This document shows, one piece after another, positions 25,113 to 37,179 of a DNA stretch of 64,000 bases. Made by a program: the position numbers and the translations under genes. Where the stretch lies: the NCBI GenBank assembly GCA_023525975.1, contig CM042018.1, positions 104,772,001 through 104,836,000 on the forward strand. The letters run 5' to 3'. The DNA comes from Smallanthus sonchifolius. Its lineage: Eukaryota; Streptophyta; Magnoliopsida; Asterales; Asteraceae. The notes beneath the pieces are model-generated. The model ran no database searches and was not told where the DNA came from. It saw only the letters and a program-made list of their open reading frames with translations. How positions within the stretch are numbered: position 1 is the stretch's first letter; each line of letters starts with the position of its first letter.

Positions 25113-26447
25113 AGATGAAACAAGTAGGTTATAACCTTGTTCCATTCGTGACCCTTGACAGATCCATTAGCACCCACTTACCACTTAACTCAGGAGCCCC
25201 TAAGTATCCTACGGGAACTGCTCATCAGGTGAGTTCTATGTGCCCCCTATATGTTACGTGCAAATCATTTTAAATGTTTGGGGCTGAAGTGTATACACAA
25301 ATTGAATAAAAGATATAAATATTATATGTAGACTTATGTGTTATGTGACGATACAACGTGAATACAATAAATGACAAGTATATATAAGCTATGAAATGAA
25401 AGAATGACATAACATATAAGAATAATATTTTGCTTTATATCTATATATATATTGCTTGCCAAGTATGAAAAGTATGACATAACGTGTAAGAATGATATCT
25501 TGCTTTATATCCATGTATATATTGCTTGCCAAGTATGAAAAGTATGACATAACGTGTAAGAATGAAATCTTGCTTTATATCCATGTATATATTGCTTGCT
25601 AAGTATGAATGAACGTTATGGACGGAAATGAAGCTAACGGCTACTACGGTAGACGGACGACCACGTGACTATTGTGCAATCGGGAAAAATACGTTTCCTT
25701 CATCAGCTAGGACGTATGAAAGGCATTAATAGACGGTCGAAGCAATTGCCTTATATTATGTAGAACGGTTGCATAAAAAATAGTCGTGTGGGAAATGGAT
25801 GCCTTAGGGCAGACATGCGAATATGACGGACTACGACGGTAGGACGGTTTAGACGGACGGCCGAAGGTTTGCCGGACGGTTTTATGATATGACGGACGGT
25901 TTCTAGGGCCGGACGGTTAAGAAAAAGGGTTACGAAGGTAGCTCAATGGCGTATGTCTTTGTGATATACGCAGTAAAAGACGGGTTGATCACCCTTATGT
26001 GTATGACCAATGAATGTTTAATGAAAGTAAAGGTGTATGCATATTTAATGCACACGCATATGAACGATAAAGGAAAGCAAAGAAAGTGCTAAATGTGTAT
26101 TTATACATATATTTATATATAAATACGTATAAAGGAAATGATGTTTATACTTATTTGCTTTAAACTAGAATTCACTAGCGTTAGCTGACTTTTAGTATGC
26201 ACTTCAGGTAAAAAGAAGAAAGGACATGCGAAGGCTTGAAGGATACCCGGCATGAGACTGACATCCCACTTTCATGTATGTTAAAATAATGTTTATGCTT
26301 TAAATGCTAAGACTTCCGTTGTTATGTACTTAAATGATGAATGCTTCCGTTGTGTTTTGAATGTTTTAAATTTATAATTCAGTATCAATGACGATGTTTA
26401 TGAGTAAATCCAACAATTGAGGTCACACGGGAAAGGGGCCTTACAAG

Positions 26448-26460
26448 TTGGTATCAGAGC
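26448..26460 (+). promoter_or_regulatory. E2 primer binding site
   Basis: TTGGTATCAGAGC two bases after the 5' LTR, complementary to the initiator-Met tRNA 3' end. Confidence 0.92.
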
Positions 26461-26800
26461 AATAGTTTGAGAGATTTGGACATCACTAAATGTCTGGACT
26501 CAAGCTGATAATGGGACCAACGCACGGATGTCAGTCTGGGTAGCCAACGCCGACGCCAGTACAGTAAGTAAGTAATAAAGTTAATGCCTGTAGTTAGGGA
26601 TGTATGCCTTAACTTAGAACGCTTAGATGTCATTGTCACTACTGATGTGAAGAGTTTCGAACCCGAAAAGCAAAGCAAATTATTAATCACAAACTGGTCA
26701 CTGTAATTAAGAATTTACGTTGCTCGTACTATTCAAATCTATGATCTGAAGGAATGACATTGATGTATAACCTTTTACTTATCAGGAAATATAGAAAACT

Positions 26801-27959
26801 ATGGCTCATAGAGGAGGAACTGGACGCCGAGGCGGTCGCACTGGCCGAGTCGGTAGACCACCATTGAACCAAAGACGTAATGATGAGGAAAGCGTGCACG
26901 AAGAACGTACTGAGAGTGTGCACGAAACTAATGTGATTCCACCGGGTGAAGGCAACGAAGGATCTCTACGACTGGAACTCGAAGTTAGGGATGCTATTTC
27001 CCGTGAGGTTGTGCAAGGAGGAGGAGGAGGAAAAGAACCATGAGGAGAAAGTGTATGATAGCGATGGGGATAAGGTGACCGAGGGACTGAACACTTGTGG
27101 GTGTACCTACAAAGGATTCAAGGATGGTGACCCACTTAAGTTTGACGAGAACAAGGATTCGGTGGCTACGTTTGAATGGATTGAGAGGATGAACGGCGTA
27201 ATCAACATAAGCGAGTGTCGACCTGACCAGGCGGTTAAGTATGTGGCTCACTCTTTCACCAACGAGGCACTGAGTTGGTGGAGGAACATTCAAATGACTA
27301 AGTCACCGAACGCTCTCAAAAGGATGACTTGGGAAGATCTGAAGAAGCTGATAATCCAAAATTTCTGTCCCCAGAACGAGATAGATTGGGTGGAGAATGA
27401 ATTTCTGAACTTCAAGGCTGGTAACAAAACTCATCATCAGTACACCTCCAGATTCAATGAGCTGGCTCAACTGGTACCCCATTTGGTAGAGACTGAAGAA
27501 CGATTGATTTAGTACTATGTCAAGGGCCTGCCTCAAAAGGTCCGTGTTCATGTTAAAGCCAACCTACCCTCGACCTTCGAGTCGGTAGTGAATTTGAGTG
27601 GAATCGTCTATGACGATTATGCTAATGAGGACCCGGTGTCGGAGGCACTAAAGCGGAAATGGGAAAATCTGTCTAAGGGAAATGGAAGGGGAACATTTGA
27701 AACATAAGTTAAGAAGCCAAGGACAGATGAGTATGAAACATGCACGAAATGCAGAAAACTACACCGCGGTGAGTGCAAAGCTGGCTCCACAATGTGCTAT
27801 AGATGCGGGAGGGCAGGGCACTACTTCAAAGACTGTTTGCGAGACGTCAAGTGCCAAGGAAGTGGACTGTTTGGCCACCTGCTAGGGAGTGTAGGAAAAC
27901 CGGCCAATCTGTTTCAGGAAAAGAAAAAGATGCAGCCAAAGGCTAGGACTATGCCCTAA
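26801..27959 (+). pseudogene. E2 gag, frameshifted
   Basis: ATG at 26801 opens MAHRGGTGRRGGRTGRVGRP, a basic N-terminus shared with E4 gag. The frame is lost near 27000-27043 and continues in another frame through the capsid domain (VATFEWIERMNGVINISECR, EALSWWRN, HHQYTSRFNELAQLVPHL). A TAG lies at 27510-27512. Zinc-knuckle remnants (CTKCRKLHRGEC, CYRCGRAGHYFKDC) occur at about 27735-27850 in a shifted frame. A third knuckle is degraded. Not functional. Confidence 0.88.
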
Positions 27960-30900
27960 CTGAGGAGGAAGCTAGAGGAAACCCTGATGTCGTGTTAGGT
28001 ACGTTCCTAGTTAATGATGAACATGCTGCTATTTTATTTGACTCTGGTGCAAGCAAAAGCTTTATATCAAATGATTTTAGTCGTAAACTGAACTGTACAA
28101 TCACAAACCTCGTAATGGCCTTTAGCGTAGAAACTGATGTTGGTAGAAACTCGGTAGTCATCCGAATGACTGATGATTGCATGATAGAAATAGAGGGCCA
28201 TAAATTTCCTTCTACATTGTACCTTCTAACCTTAGGAGGATTTGACATAGTGTTGGGCATGGATTGGCTAGCTGCCAATGAAGCACAAATTGTATGTAAG
28301 CGAAAGATGATACATCTCAAAGCCACTTACGGCAGTCCGATTACTGTTTATGGTGATTGGAATTGCAAAATGCCGAACGTCATCTCGATGATCAAGGCCG
28401 AAAGTTATATGAGGCGCGAATGCGAAGCTTATCTGGCATATATTATTAACAATAGAATGAAAACGAAAGAACTCAAAGACGTACTAGTGGTGTGCAACTT
28501 CCCAGAAGTGTTCCCAGAGAACCTACCTGGCTTGCCACCCGATTGGGAAATAGAATTTCAGATTGACTTACTACCAGGGGCTCAGCTCGTCGCCAAAGCA
28601 CCCTACCGATTAGCTCCGTCAGAGATGAAAGAATTAATGTCTCAACTTGAAGAATTGACAGAGAAAGGATTTATTAGACCAAGCATCTCACCATGGGGCG
28701 CTTCGGTATTATTTGTAAAGAAGATAGACGGAAGCATGCGCATGTGCATCGACTACCATGAATTGAACAAACTAACAGTAAAGAACAAATACCCACTGCC
28801 TAGAATAGACGACGCGCGAGTTGGTTCACAAAGATTGATCTCAGGTCGGGGTACCACCAATTGAAAGTAAGGGAGGAAGATGTATCGAAAACTGCGTTTC
28901 GTACGCGTTACGGACATTATGAATTCCTTGTTATGTCCTTCGGACTGACCAGCACACCGGCAACATTCATGGATTTAATGAATAGAGTATGTCGACCAAT
29001 GTTGGATCAGTCAGTTATAGTATTCATAGACAACATTCTCATCTACTCAAAGAACGAAGGTGATCACCAGTGTCACCTAAGGGAAGTATTGGAGGTTCTG
29101 AAGCAGGAGAAGTTATATGCAAAATTTTCCAAATGCGCGTTCTGGCTTAGGGAAGTCTAATTCCTAGGTCATGTCATAAACCCATACGACATTATTGTGG
29201 ATCTTGTAAAGATCGAGACAGTAAAAGAATGGAATGTCTCAAAAACGCCAACAGAAATACAAAGTTTTCTGGTATTGGCAGGCTACTATCGGAGATTCAT
29301 TCAGGATTTCTCGAGAATACCCTCGCCACTGACGAAGCTGACACGTAAGGGAGTAAAGTACGAATAGGGCCCAACCCAAAACAACGCGTTCAAGGAATTG
29401 AAAACACGATTAACCCAAGCTCCGGTCCTGACCTTACTTGAAGGAAACGAAGACTTGGTAGTCTACTCTGACGCTTCGAGTCAAGGATTGGGTTGTGTAC
29501 TTATGCAACGAGGAAAAGTAATTGCTTATGCCTCAAGACAGTTAAAGATTCATGAAGTTAACTACCCAACTCATGACCTAGAGTTGGCGGCGGCAGTTTT
29601 CGCATTAAAGATATGGAGGCACTATTTGTACGGGGTTAAATGCACCATTTACTCCGACCACAACAGCCTGAAATATTTTTTCGAGCAAAAGGAATTAAAC
29701 ATGAGACAAAGAAGGTGGTTGGAGCTACTAAAAGACTACGACTGTAAAATATTGTACCATCCAGGCAAGGCAAACGTAGTGGCTAATGCCTTAAGCAGGA
29801 AGGAAGAATCAACACCTATCCGAATCAAAGCTTGTCAGTTGATCATAACACCGGATATAATGAATGAAATAGCAAAAGCTCAAGATGAAGCATTGTTGGA
29901 GAGGAATGTGAAACGGGAAAGAATAGTAGGACAACAGGGCAATCTAGAAACCAATGTGTATGGTGTACGTACTCGTTATGGCTGGATGTGGATACCTAAG
30001 ATTGGTGAACTCAGGGCCAAAATCCTTGATGAGGCCCATAAGTCTCGCTACTCTATCCACCCCGGGACGAACAAAATGTACCTAGATCTAAAGAAAGAAT
30101 ACTGGTGGCCTGGCATAAAGAACGCTATAACCGAATATGTGAGCAAGTGCCTAACTTGTTCCCTAGTCAAGGCCGAGCACCAGAAACCATGCGGTAAAAT
30201 GCAACCCTTGCCGATCCCGGAATGGAAGTGGGAAGAGATCAAAATGGACTTCATTACCAAGCTACCACGAACAGCTAAAGGTAATGATACCATTTGGGTG
30301 ATCGTCGACCGCTTGACAAAAAGTGCTCACTTCTTACCAATATGTGAGGCTTCTTTGTCAGAGAAGTTAGCAGAGATATTCATCAACGAAATCGTGAGCA
30401 GACATGGTATGCCGGTGACGATCGTATCCGACAGGGACACTCGATTTACGTCAAGATTTTGGAAGAAATTCAATGAAGCAATGGGTATTAGACTAAATAT
30501 TAGCACATTTTACCACCCTCAAACAGATGGTCAATCGGAAAGGACCATTCAGACCTTGGAGGACATGCTCCGGGCCTGTATCATTGATTTCAGTGGAAGT
30601 TGGGATAGCCACCTGCCATTGGCAGAATTTTTGTATAACAACAGCTATCACTCAACCATCGGCATGCCACCATTTGAGATGCTGTATGGAAGAAGATGTC
30701 GAACCCCGGTTTGTTGGGGGGAAATTGGGCAAAAGGACTTTGCAAGCCTCGAAGTAGTCAAAGCTACTTCCGAGAAGTTTGACCAGATCAAAGCACGCAT
30801 AAAAGCCGCTAAAGACAGACAAAAATCCTATGCCGATAAGAGAAGAAGAGAATTAGAGTTTCGAGTAGGGGACATGGTACTATTAAAAGTATCTCATTGG

Positions 30901-31270
30901 AAAGGGATTATCCAATTCAGAAAACGTGGCAAACTAAGTCCAAGGTTTGTCGGACTTTTCAAGGTCTTGGCAAGAATTGGGAAGGTTGCTTACAGACTTG
31001 ACCTACCCGACGAGTTTAGTGGGATTCACCCTACATTCCACGTCGCATTTACGCAAGTGTCTGGCCGACGAAACGGCTCACATACCCTATGACGAGATTG
31101 AAGTGGATAACAGTTTGAACTACGTAGAAGAATGAGTAGCCATCCTTGATCGAGCCGAAAAATGACTACGCAATAAGTCGATTCCTTTAGTCAAAGTACA
31201 ATGGAAACATAGAAGAGGTTCAGAAGCTACGTCGGAGAAAGAGAGCGAAATGAAGGAACTGTATCCATAG
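27960..31270 (+). pseudogene. E2 pol: protease, RT, RNase H, integrase, with broken RT
   Basis: Protease DSGASKSF begins at 28040. RT has FVKKIDGSMRMCIDYHELN near 28730, then a small deletion near 28812 that changes frame. The active site at 29023-29034 reads FIDN where the family has FIDD, so a catalytic Asp is lost. Stops: TAA 29158-29160 and TAG 29365-29367. From 29398 to 31092 the frame is open: RNase H (YSDASSQGLGCVLMQRGK), H2C2 zinc region, integrase core (WVIVDRLTKSAHFLP, IVSDRDTRFTSRFW, TDGQSERTIQTLEDMLRA) and the GPF-type module. A frameshift near 31050 and stops near 31133 and 31165 break the C-terminus. Confidence 0.92.
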
Positions 31271-31310
31271 TTGTTTAACTAGTAAGGAGTTTCGAGGACG
31301 AAACCCCTTT

Positions 31311-31318
31311 AAGGGGGT
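31311..31318 (+). other. E2 polypurine tract
   Basis: AAGGGGGT lies five bases upstream of the 3' LTR, the expected place for plus-strand priming. The preceding segment AGTTTCGAGGACGAAACC can form a hairpin. Confidence 0.7.
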
Positions 31319-34169
31319 AGACTTGTAACATCCCAAAATAATATAAACAAATAAATAATGGCGAGAGCGGGATTAAGATAATAGGAAGAGACAACGGGCT
31401 CGGAATTGGCTCCAATGGGCCGAAGGGCAGCCCAATTATATAAATACTAGCTCAGAAAACCCTCCTTCACTAGTCGTCTTCTTCACAAACTTAGAGAGAG
31501 AAAGGTGAAAACGTGTTAAAGAGAGAAAGCTCGGGATCAAGCTCAAAGTCTCGGGAATCATCACTCCACATCCCAACAGCATCTAGCAACGAAAAGAAGA
31601 CGAAAACAGGTAACCATCGCGTTCGAATCTAAGCTTTTAGTTAAGAAATGGGTTTAGAGTTTATATGGGTTTTTCACATAAAGATGGGATTTTTACATAT
31701 GGAATTGCATAAAAAGTATGTATCTAGCTTCATGGATGCTAGATACAAGTTTTGGACATAAAAAAAATGAAGATTGGATAAAAAACGAAGAACGAGATCT
31801 AGATCGGATGAATCGTCCGAAAAGTCGGATAAATGGTCCGAAAACTATTCCCGTCCGAAAAGTATTTTCGGATGTCATGATTTCGGACAAGAGATCTCAA
31901 ACGAAATAGTTCTCGGACAAAAGATTTCGAACGAAATATTTAACTAATAAAAGATGTTTTCTAACTATATAGTTTTCGGTCGAAAAGAGGTTTCGACCGA
32001 GAGAGATTTCGACCGAGATAGATTTCGACCGAGAAAGATTTCGGTCGAAGAAGATTTCGGATGAAACAAGTAGGTTATAACCTTGTTCCATTCGTGACCC
32101 TTGACAGATCCATTAGCACCCACTTACCACTTAACTCAGGAGCCCCTAAGTATCCTACGGGAACTGTTCATCAGGTGAGTTCTATGTGCCCCCTATATGT
32201 TACGTGCAAATCATTTTAAATGTTTTGGGGCTGAAGTGTATACACGAATTGAATAAAAGATATAAATATTATATGTAGACTTATGTGTTATGTGACGATA
32301 CAACGTGAATACAGTAAATGATAAGTATATATAAGCTATGAAATGAAAGAATGGCATAACATATAAGAATGTATCCATGTATATATTGCTTGCCAAGTAT
32401 TAAAAGTATGACATAACGTGTAAGAATGATATCTTGCTTTATATCAATGTATAGATTGCTTTCCAAGTATGAAAAGTATGACATAACGTGTAAGAATGAA
32501 ATCTTGCTTTATATCCATGTATATATTGCTTGCTAAGTATGAATGAACATTATGGATGAAAACGAAGCTAACGGCTACTACGGTAGACGGACGACCACAT
32601 GACTATTGTGCAATCGGGATAAATAAGTTTCCTTCATCAGCTAGGACGTATGAAAGGCATTAATGGATGGTCGAAGCAATTGCCTTATATTATGTAGAAC
32701 AATTGCATAAATAATAGTCGCGTGGGAAATGGATGCCTTAGGGCAGACGGGCGATTATGACAGACTACGACGGTAGGACGGTTTAGACAGACGGCCGAAG
32801 GTTTGCAGGACGGTTTTATGATATGACAGACGGTTTCTAAGGCCGGATAGTTAAGAAAAAGGGTTACGACGGTAGCTCAATGGTGTATGTCTTTGTGATA
32901 TACGCCGTAAAAGACGGGTTGATCTGTAAGGCCCGTTTCTCGGGTAACCTCACTTGTTGGATTTACTCATAAACATAGTCATTGATTCACTGAACTTTTA
33001 ATTAAAAACATTCAAACACAGCGGAAACATTCAACATTTGAGTACATTACAGCGGAAGTCTTAACATTCAAAACATTAACCATTATCTAAACAAAACATA
33101 AGGTGGGATGTCAGTCATGCCGGGCAGCCTTCACGCCTTCGCACGACCCTTTCCTTTGTTACCTGAAATGTATACAAAAAGTCAGCTAACGCTGGTGAGT
33201 TCTAGTTTAAGGACAATCATACATAATACTTATCTTATCATGAATATTTTATATATATGTGTACATAACATACGTAATATTCGTACTTTTACATATTCTT
33301 TACTTTATTGTTCTCACATAACATTCATTTTCATGTATATACATACGTACATACATTCTTACTTTTGGGGGGAGAACAGTTATTGGCCATAATCTTAAGG
33401 GAGATCAACCCATCATACTTTTCGCGAATGTCACAAAGACATCGCAGTGAGAACTACCGTCGTAGCCCTTTTCATTAACCGTCCGGCTCTAGAAAACCGT
33501 CCATCGAAACTTAATTCCGTCCGGCAACCTTTGTCCGTCCGCTCTTAACCGTCCTACCGTCGTAGTCCGTCCTTTTGTCCGTTTGCCCTAGGGCATCCGT
33601 TTCCCACGTGAACTATTATTTATGCAACCGTTATACTATTAAAAGACTTTTGCTTCGACCGCCCAATTATGCCTTTCGTACGCCCTAGCTTGCGAAGGAA
33701 CGTACTTTTCCCGGTTGCAAAATAGTCACGTGGTCGTCCGTCTACAGAAGTAGCCGTTGTCAAAGAAGGGTTCATAACGTTTACATACATTCATAACATG
33801 CAATATATATATATATATATATAAAGCAAGATTTCATTCATTTACGTTATGTCCTTCTTTTATTCTTTCTTTATAATCATACGTTTCATTCTTTGTTCAT
33901 AATTCGTTTTCATATATAAGTATTTATATATATACGTATGATCATATTGACATTTATAGCATTTATTCATTTAGTGTATACACTTTAGCCCCAAAACATT
34001 TATAAATGATTTGCACATAACATAGAAGGGGCACATAGAACTCACCTGATGAGTAGTTTCTGAAATACACTTAGCTTGCTACTGAGCGTCACTAATGTCA
34101 CTCACGATCTGTATAATAAAGTCATACACGTAAGGTAGTGCTCCTAGATGACACTAGACATTACTAGGC

Positions 34170-34572
34170 TTGAACCTAGTAGTTTCGATGGTTTTGCTTA
34201 TATCGAAACTTGATAGTTTCGATAGGTTGCTAATGTCGAAACTTGGTAGTTTCGATAGGTTGCTTATGTCGAAACTTGGTAGTTTCGATAGGTTGCCTAT
34301 GTCGAAACCTGGTAGTTTCGATAAGTAACTTAGGTGTAATCTTAGCTTCGGATCGTGGGCTCATATCGAAACTATGGTAGTTTCGATGGGTCTGCACATA
34401 TCGAAACTAAGTAGTTTCGATGGATCTGCACATATCGAAACTAAGTAGTTTCGATGGGTCTACACATATCGAAACTGAGTAGTTTCGATGGATCTGCACA
34501 TATCAAAACTAAGTAGTTTCGATGGGTCTGCACATATCGAAACTAAGTAGTTTCGATGGGTCTGCACATATC
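34170..34572. repeat. 34-bp inverted-repeat array in the solo LTR
   Basis: About 11-12 units. The regular ones have TAGTTTCGAT, a 10-12-base spacer such as GGGTCTGCAC, and ATCGAAACTA, giving 10-bp perfect arms. The left third has variants with spacer AGGTTGCTTATG. On the minus strand the array begins about 370 bp downstream of the LTR's TATA box, hence within R-U5. Confidence 0.92.
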
Positions 34573-34939
34573 GTCTTCCCCAAAATCTGAAGTTTTTGCA
34601 TGCGAGTTATCGAGTCAATATCTCAATTTTCTGAGATCAAAACGTTCGGTTTTCATTCTAGATGCTATACCTAAGCTCATTTTCAAGTTTCATCCGCAAA
34701 ATCGTTACCTTTTTAACCAAAACCCGAAAATCCCAAATTAAACAAAAACTCAGTTTAGGGTCGAATCGTTACCTGGATTGGGGTTCTGATTTGGAGGTTT
34801 TGCTCACGAGCTTAGCAGTAACATGCTCCTTCAATTCCGGGACGATCCGTCAACTTTCTCTCTCTAGACCCGAGCTCTCCTTTCTCTCTCTAGAAGTTGC
34901 GTGAGTGGGGAAAGAGCAGAGAAGAGGGCTGCCTTGCCT

Positions 34940-34949
34940 CTTATATACC
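34940..34949 (-). promoter_or_regulatory. TATA box of the solo LTR
   Basis: The minus strand reads GTATATAAGA about 120 bp from the LTR start, the same spacing as in E2. Confidence 0.55.
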
Positions 34950-35530
34950 TGGGCTTCTCTCAGCCCATTGAAGCCGAGCCCAAGCCCGCTCCCTTTTGTT
35001 TAAATATTCCGACTAAATCACCGGTCTCACTATATTTATTCGTTTTATTATTTTTGGGATGTTACATGATCACCCTTATGTGTATGACTAATGAATGTTT
35101 AATGAAAGTAAAGGTGTATGCATATTTACTACACACACATATGAACGATAAAGGAAAGCAAAGAATGTGCTAAATGTGTATTTATACATATATTTATATA
35201 TAAATACTTATAAAGGAAATGATGTTTATACCTATTTGCTTTAAACTAGAATTCACCAGCGTTACTGACTTTTAGTATGCACTTCAGGTAAAAAGAAGAA
35301 AGGACGTGTGAAGGCTTGAAGGCTACCCGGCATGAGACTGACATCCCACTTTCATTTATGTTAAAACAATGTTTATGTTTTAAATGCTAAGACTTCCGTT
35401 GTTATGTACTTAAATGATGAATGCTTCCGCTGTGTTTTGAATGTTTTAAATTTATAATTCAGTATCAATGACAATGTTTATGAGTAAATCCAACAAGTGA
35501 GGTCACCCGGGAAAGGGGCCTTACAACATG

Positions 35531-35756
35531 TGGAAAACCTATTTACAAAAAACTGAATTAACTTTAATTGTGTACAAACAGGATTGAAGAATCTGGCAAA
35601 AAAATATTTCCAGGTTATATGATGATTAACAGTTAGATGGATGAAAAACAAAAAAAGGAAGAAAAGAATAAAGGCCTAGGAATTTTTTGATTATGTATTT
35701 ATCCCTAATCTTAATGTGCAAATTTCTGATTTGTAATAACAGAAGTGTAGTTTATA

Positions 35757-35796
<40 letters not shown>

Positions 35797-37179
35797 AATA
35801 TAAATTACATATATGTAAGTATAAATTACACTTGTAATACCACTTGCAATGTGTAAAAACATATTACACTTCTGTAAAAATATGTTTGCAATGTGTAAAA
35901 ACATATTACACTTCTATAAAAATATATTACACAGGTGTAAGATATTTTTAAGTATAAATTACACTTGTAATACCACTTGCATTGTGTAAAAACTATTACA
36001 CTTGTGTAAAAATATAATACACATGTGTAACATATTTATAAAAACATTTTTGTTTATTTACAAGTGTATAAACTTAATATCTATACAAACATTTCTGTAC
36101 AGAGATGTAGTTTTTGAATCTGAATGTGTGATCAGAATTGAGAGATTTATTTTCCAAAGTTTGCTACCTCGAAGAGAACTGTACACTGGGGTAATTAATT
36201 GTTGGGCGGATGTACTGAATACTGAAGAAAAAAAAGGAGTACAAAATCACCGCATAGTCCTTTCTGCGACACAAATGTGATTGTAAGTATTCATCAATAA
36301 CTTTTAGACTTTAGAATACATTTTTTAGATATGGTTTAAAAACTAACAAATTAGCCGATTCAACTTAAAAAATTACAGGTGCAATGGATGCTAACAAACC
36401 AAGGGAAAAACAAGTCAGAACGCTTAACAGAGATGAAAAAACAGATATTAAGGCTAGTCAACAGGAATTAAAAATTACTAGATCTTAGACCATATGACCT
36501 TATATTCTTCCCGATTCTCGAAAAAAGTCACTTTTACCTGATTGTTTTTTATTTGAAGAATCCAAGTATTTCTATCAATTAAAATTCTTATACACATGTC
36601 TAATTCTCAAATACACATGTTAATTCCTTGCATTTTTTTCTAGTATTTAAATGCAGGTATTTCTATCATTGACAACATGCATGAACAGGAGAGCCCGGTG
36701 GGGATGAAAGATGATCAAGACTATTTCAAAAAAGATACCACGTTCAAAGTGGTAAGCAAAAAAAAACTATATAAAACTAAAACAATTCAAATATTAAAAA
36801 AACAAATATAGAATGTAAATAAGGTATTAACACTTTAATTGATTTTAGAAAAAAAATATTTGAGGATTACTTGGAAGACGTACTTCATCCAAAGCTTGGT
36901 GAGATTATAAATCAAATGCCTTTAAAAGTCTAACTCCCTTGGGCAACAAAGAAGAATACAATAGACTGCAGTATTTTCGCTTTGCGTCATATGGAGATGT
37001 ACATGAGTAGAGGAGCGGGGAGCTTTGATTGCGGTTTCAGCAAAAAAATATTAAAAAAGAACTCGCAGATCAAAACTTCAAGGAGAAAGTACCTGGCTAG
37101 GATTCTGCTATCGGATGCAAACAAATTAAAAGACATGCTTGTTGAAAAAGCTTGTGGCATTGACCAGGGAAACAAATAG
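35531..37179 (+). pseudogene. Ulp1-like MULE gene, C48-type protease exons
   Basis: After E2 the gene resumes with a third lysine-rich exon copy (35580-35695), then a block ending NVxCWADVLN-like (VINCWADVLNTEEKK, 36105-36280), typical of the segment ahead of the catalytic core. The papain-like Ulp1 core follows: LRPYDLIFFPILEKSHFYLI with His codon 36529-36531, ISIIDNM with Asp codon 36672-36674, and NTIDCSIFALRHMEMYM with Cys codon 36967-36969. The order His-Asp-Cys is that of Ulp1/SENP (C48) peptidases, which cleave SUMO or related conjugates. An in-frame TAA at 36931-36933 and a frame change before LRPYD break it. The end is TAG 37177-37179. Function in the element is unknown. Confidence 0.72.
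35758..35792. repeat. (TA)n microsatellite
   Basis: About 17 TA dinucleotides in an intron of the Ulp1-like gene, followed by TTACATATATGTAA-like and TTACACTTGTAA variants of the MULE palindrome (35800-36030). Confidence 0.95.

Larger units (their letters stand above)
24403..26445 (+). repeat. 5' LTR of E2
   Basis: 2043 bp from TGTAACATCCC to GGGGCCTTACA. It contains a TATA box at 24515-24524, an inverted-repeat-rich array around 25030-25110 and an imperfect 60-75-bp tandem repeat at about 25440-25620 (TATATATTGCTTGCCAAGTA). Confidence 0.93.
32925..35066 (-). repeat. Solo LTR of a related Ty3 family, nested in the E2 3' LTR
   Basis: TSD TGATC (32920-32924 and 35067-35071) flanks a sequence that on the minus strand starts TGTAACATCCC and ends GGGCCTTACA. 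There is no internal region, so it is the product of LTR-LTR recombination. It carries a TATA box (minus, about 34940-34949, GTATATAAGA) and an inverted-repeat array at 34170-34572. It must be younger than the insertion of E2. Confidence 0.93.
24403..35525 (+). mobile_element. Ty3/gypsy retrotransposon E2 (Tekay/Del-like) with nested solo LTR
   Basis: TSD ACATG at 24398-24402 and 35526-35530. 5' LTR 24403-26445, PBS 26448-26460, gag from 26801, pol to about 31270, PPT 31311-31318, 3' LTR from 31324. The target was the centre of an ACACATGTG palindrome in the Ulp1 gene's intron. The coding region is closed by several stops and frameshifts. The 3' LTR holds a 2142-bp solo LTR of another family. 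Confidence 0.95.
31324..35525 (+). repeat. 3' LTR of E2, split by a solo LTR
   Basis: Starts TGTAACATCCC and ends GGGGCCTTACA. The 4202-bp length reduces to 2055 bp after removing the insertion at 32925-35066 and one TSD copy, in agreement with the 2043-bp 5' LTR. Differences from the 5' LTR are small indels and substitutions, including a shortened tandem repeat near 32370. Confidence 0.93.

Noticed and set aside
26441..26462. tRNA gene suggested by TGGTATCAGAGC
   Set aside because: Only the 3' tRNA-complementary primer binding site is present, next to an LTR; no cloverleaf.
34170..34572. CRISPR-like appearance of regular palindromic repeats
   Set aside because: Plant nuclear DNA; spacers are repeated rather than unique, and the array lies inside a solo LTR with a TSD.
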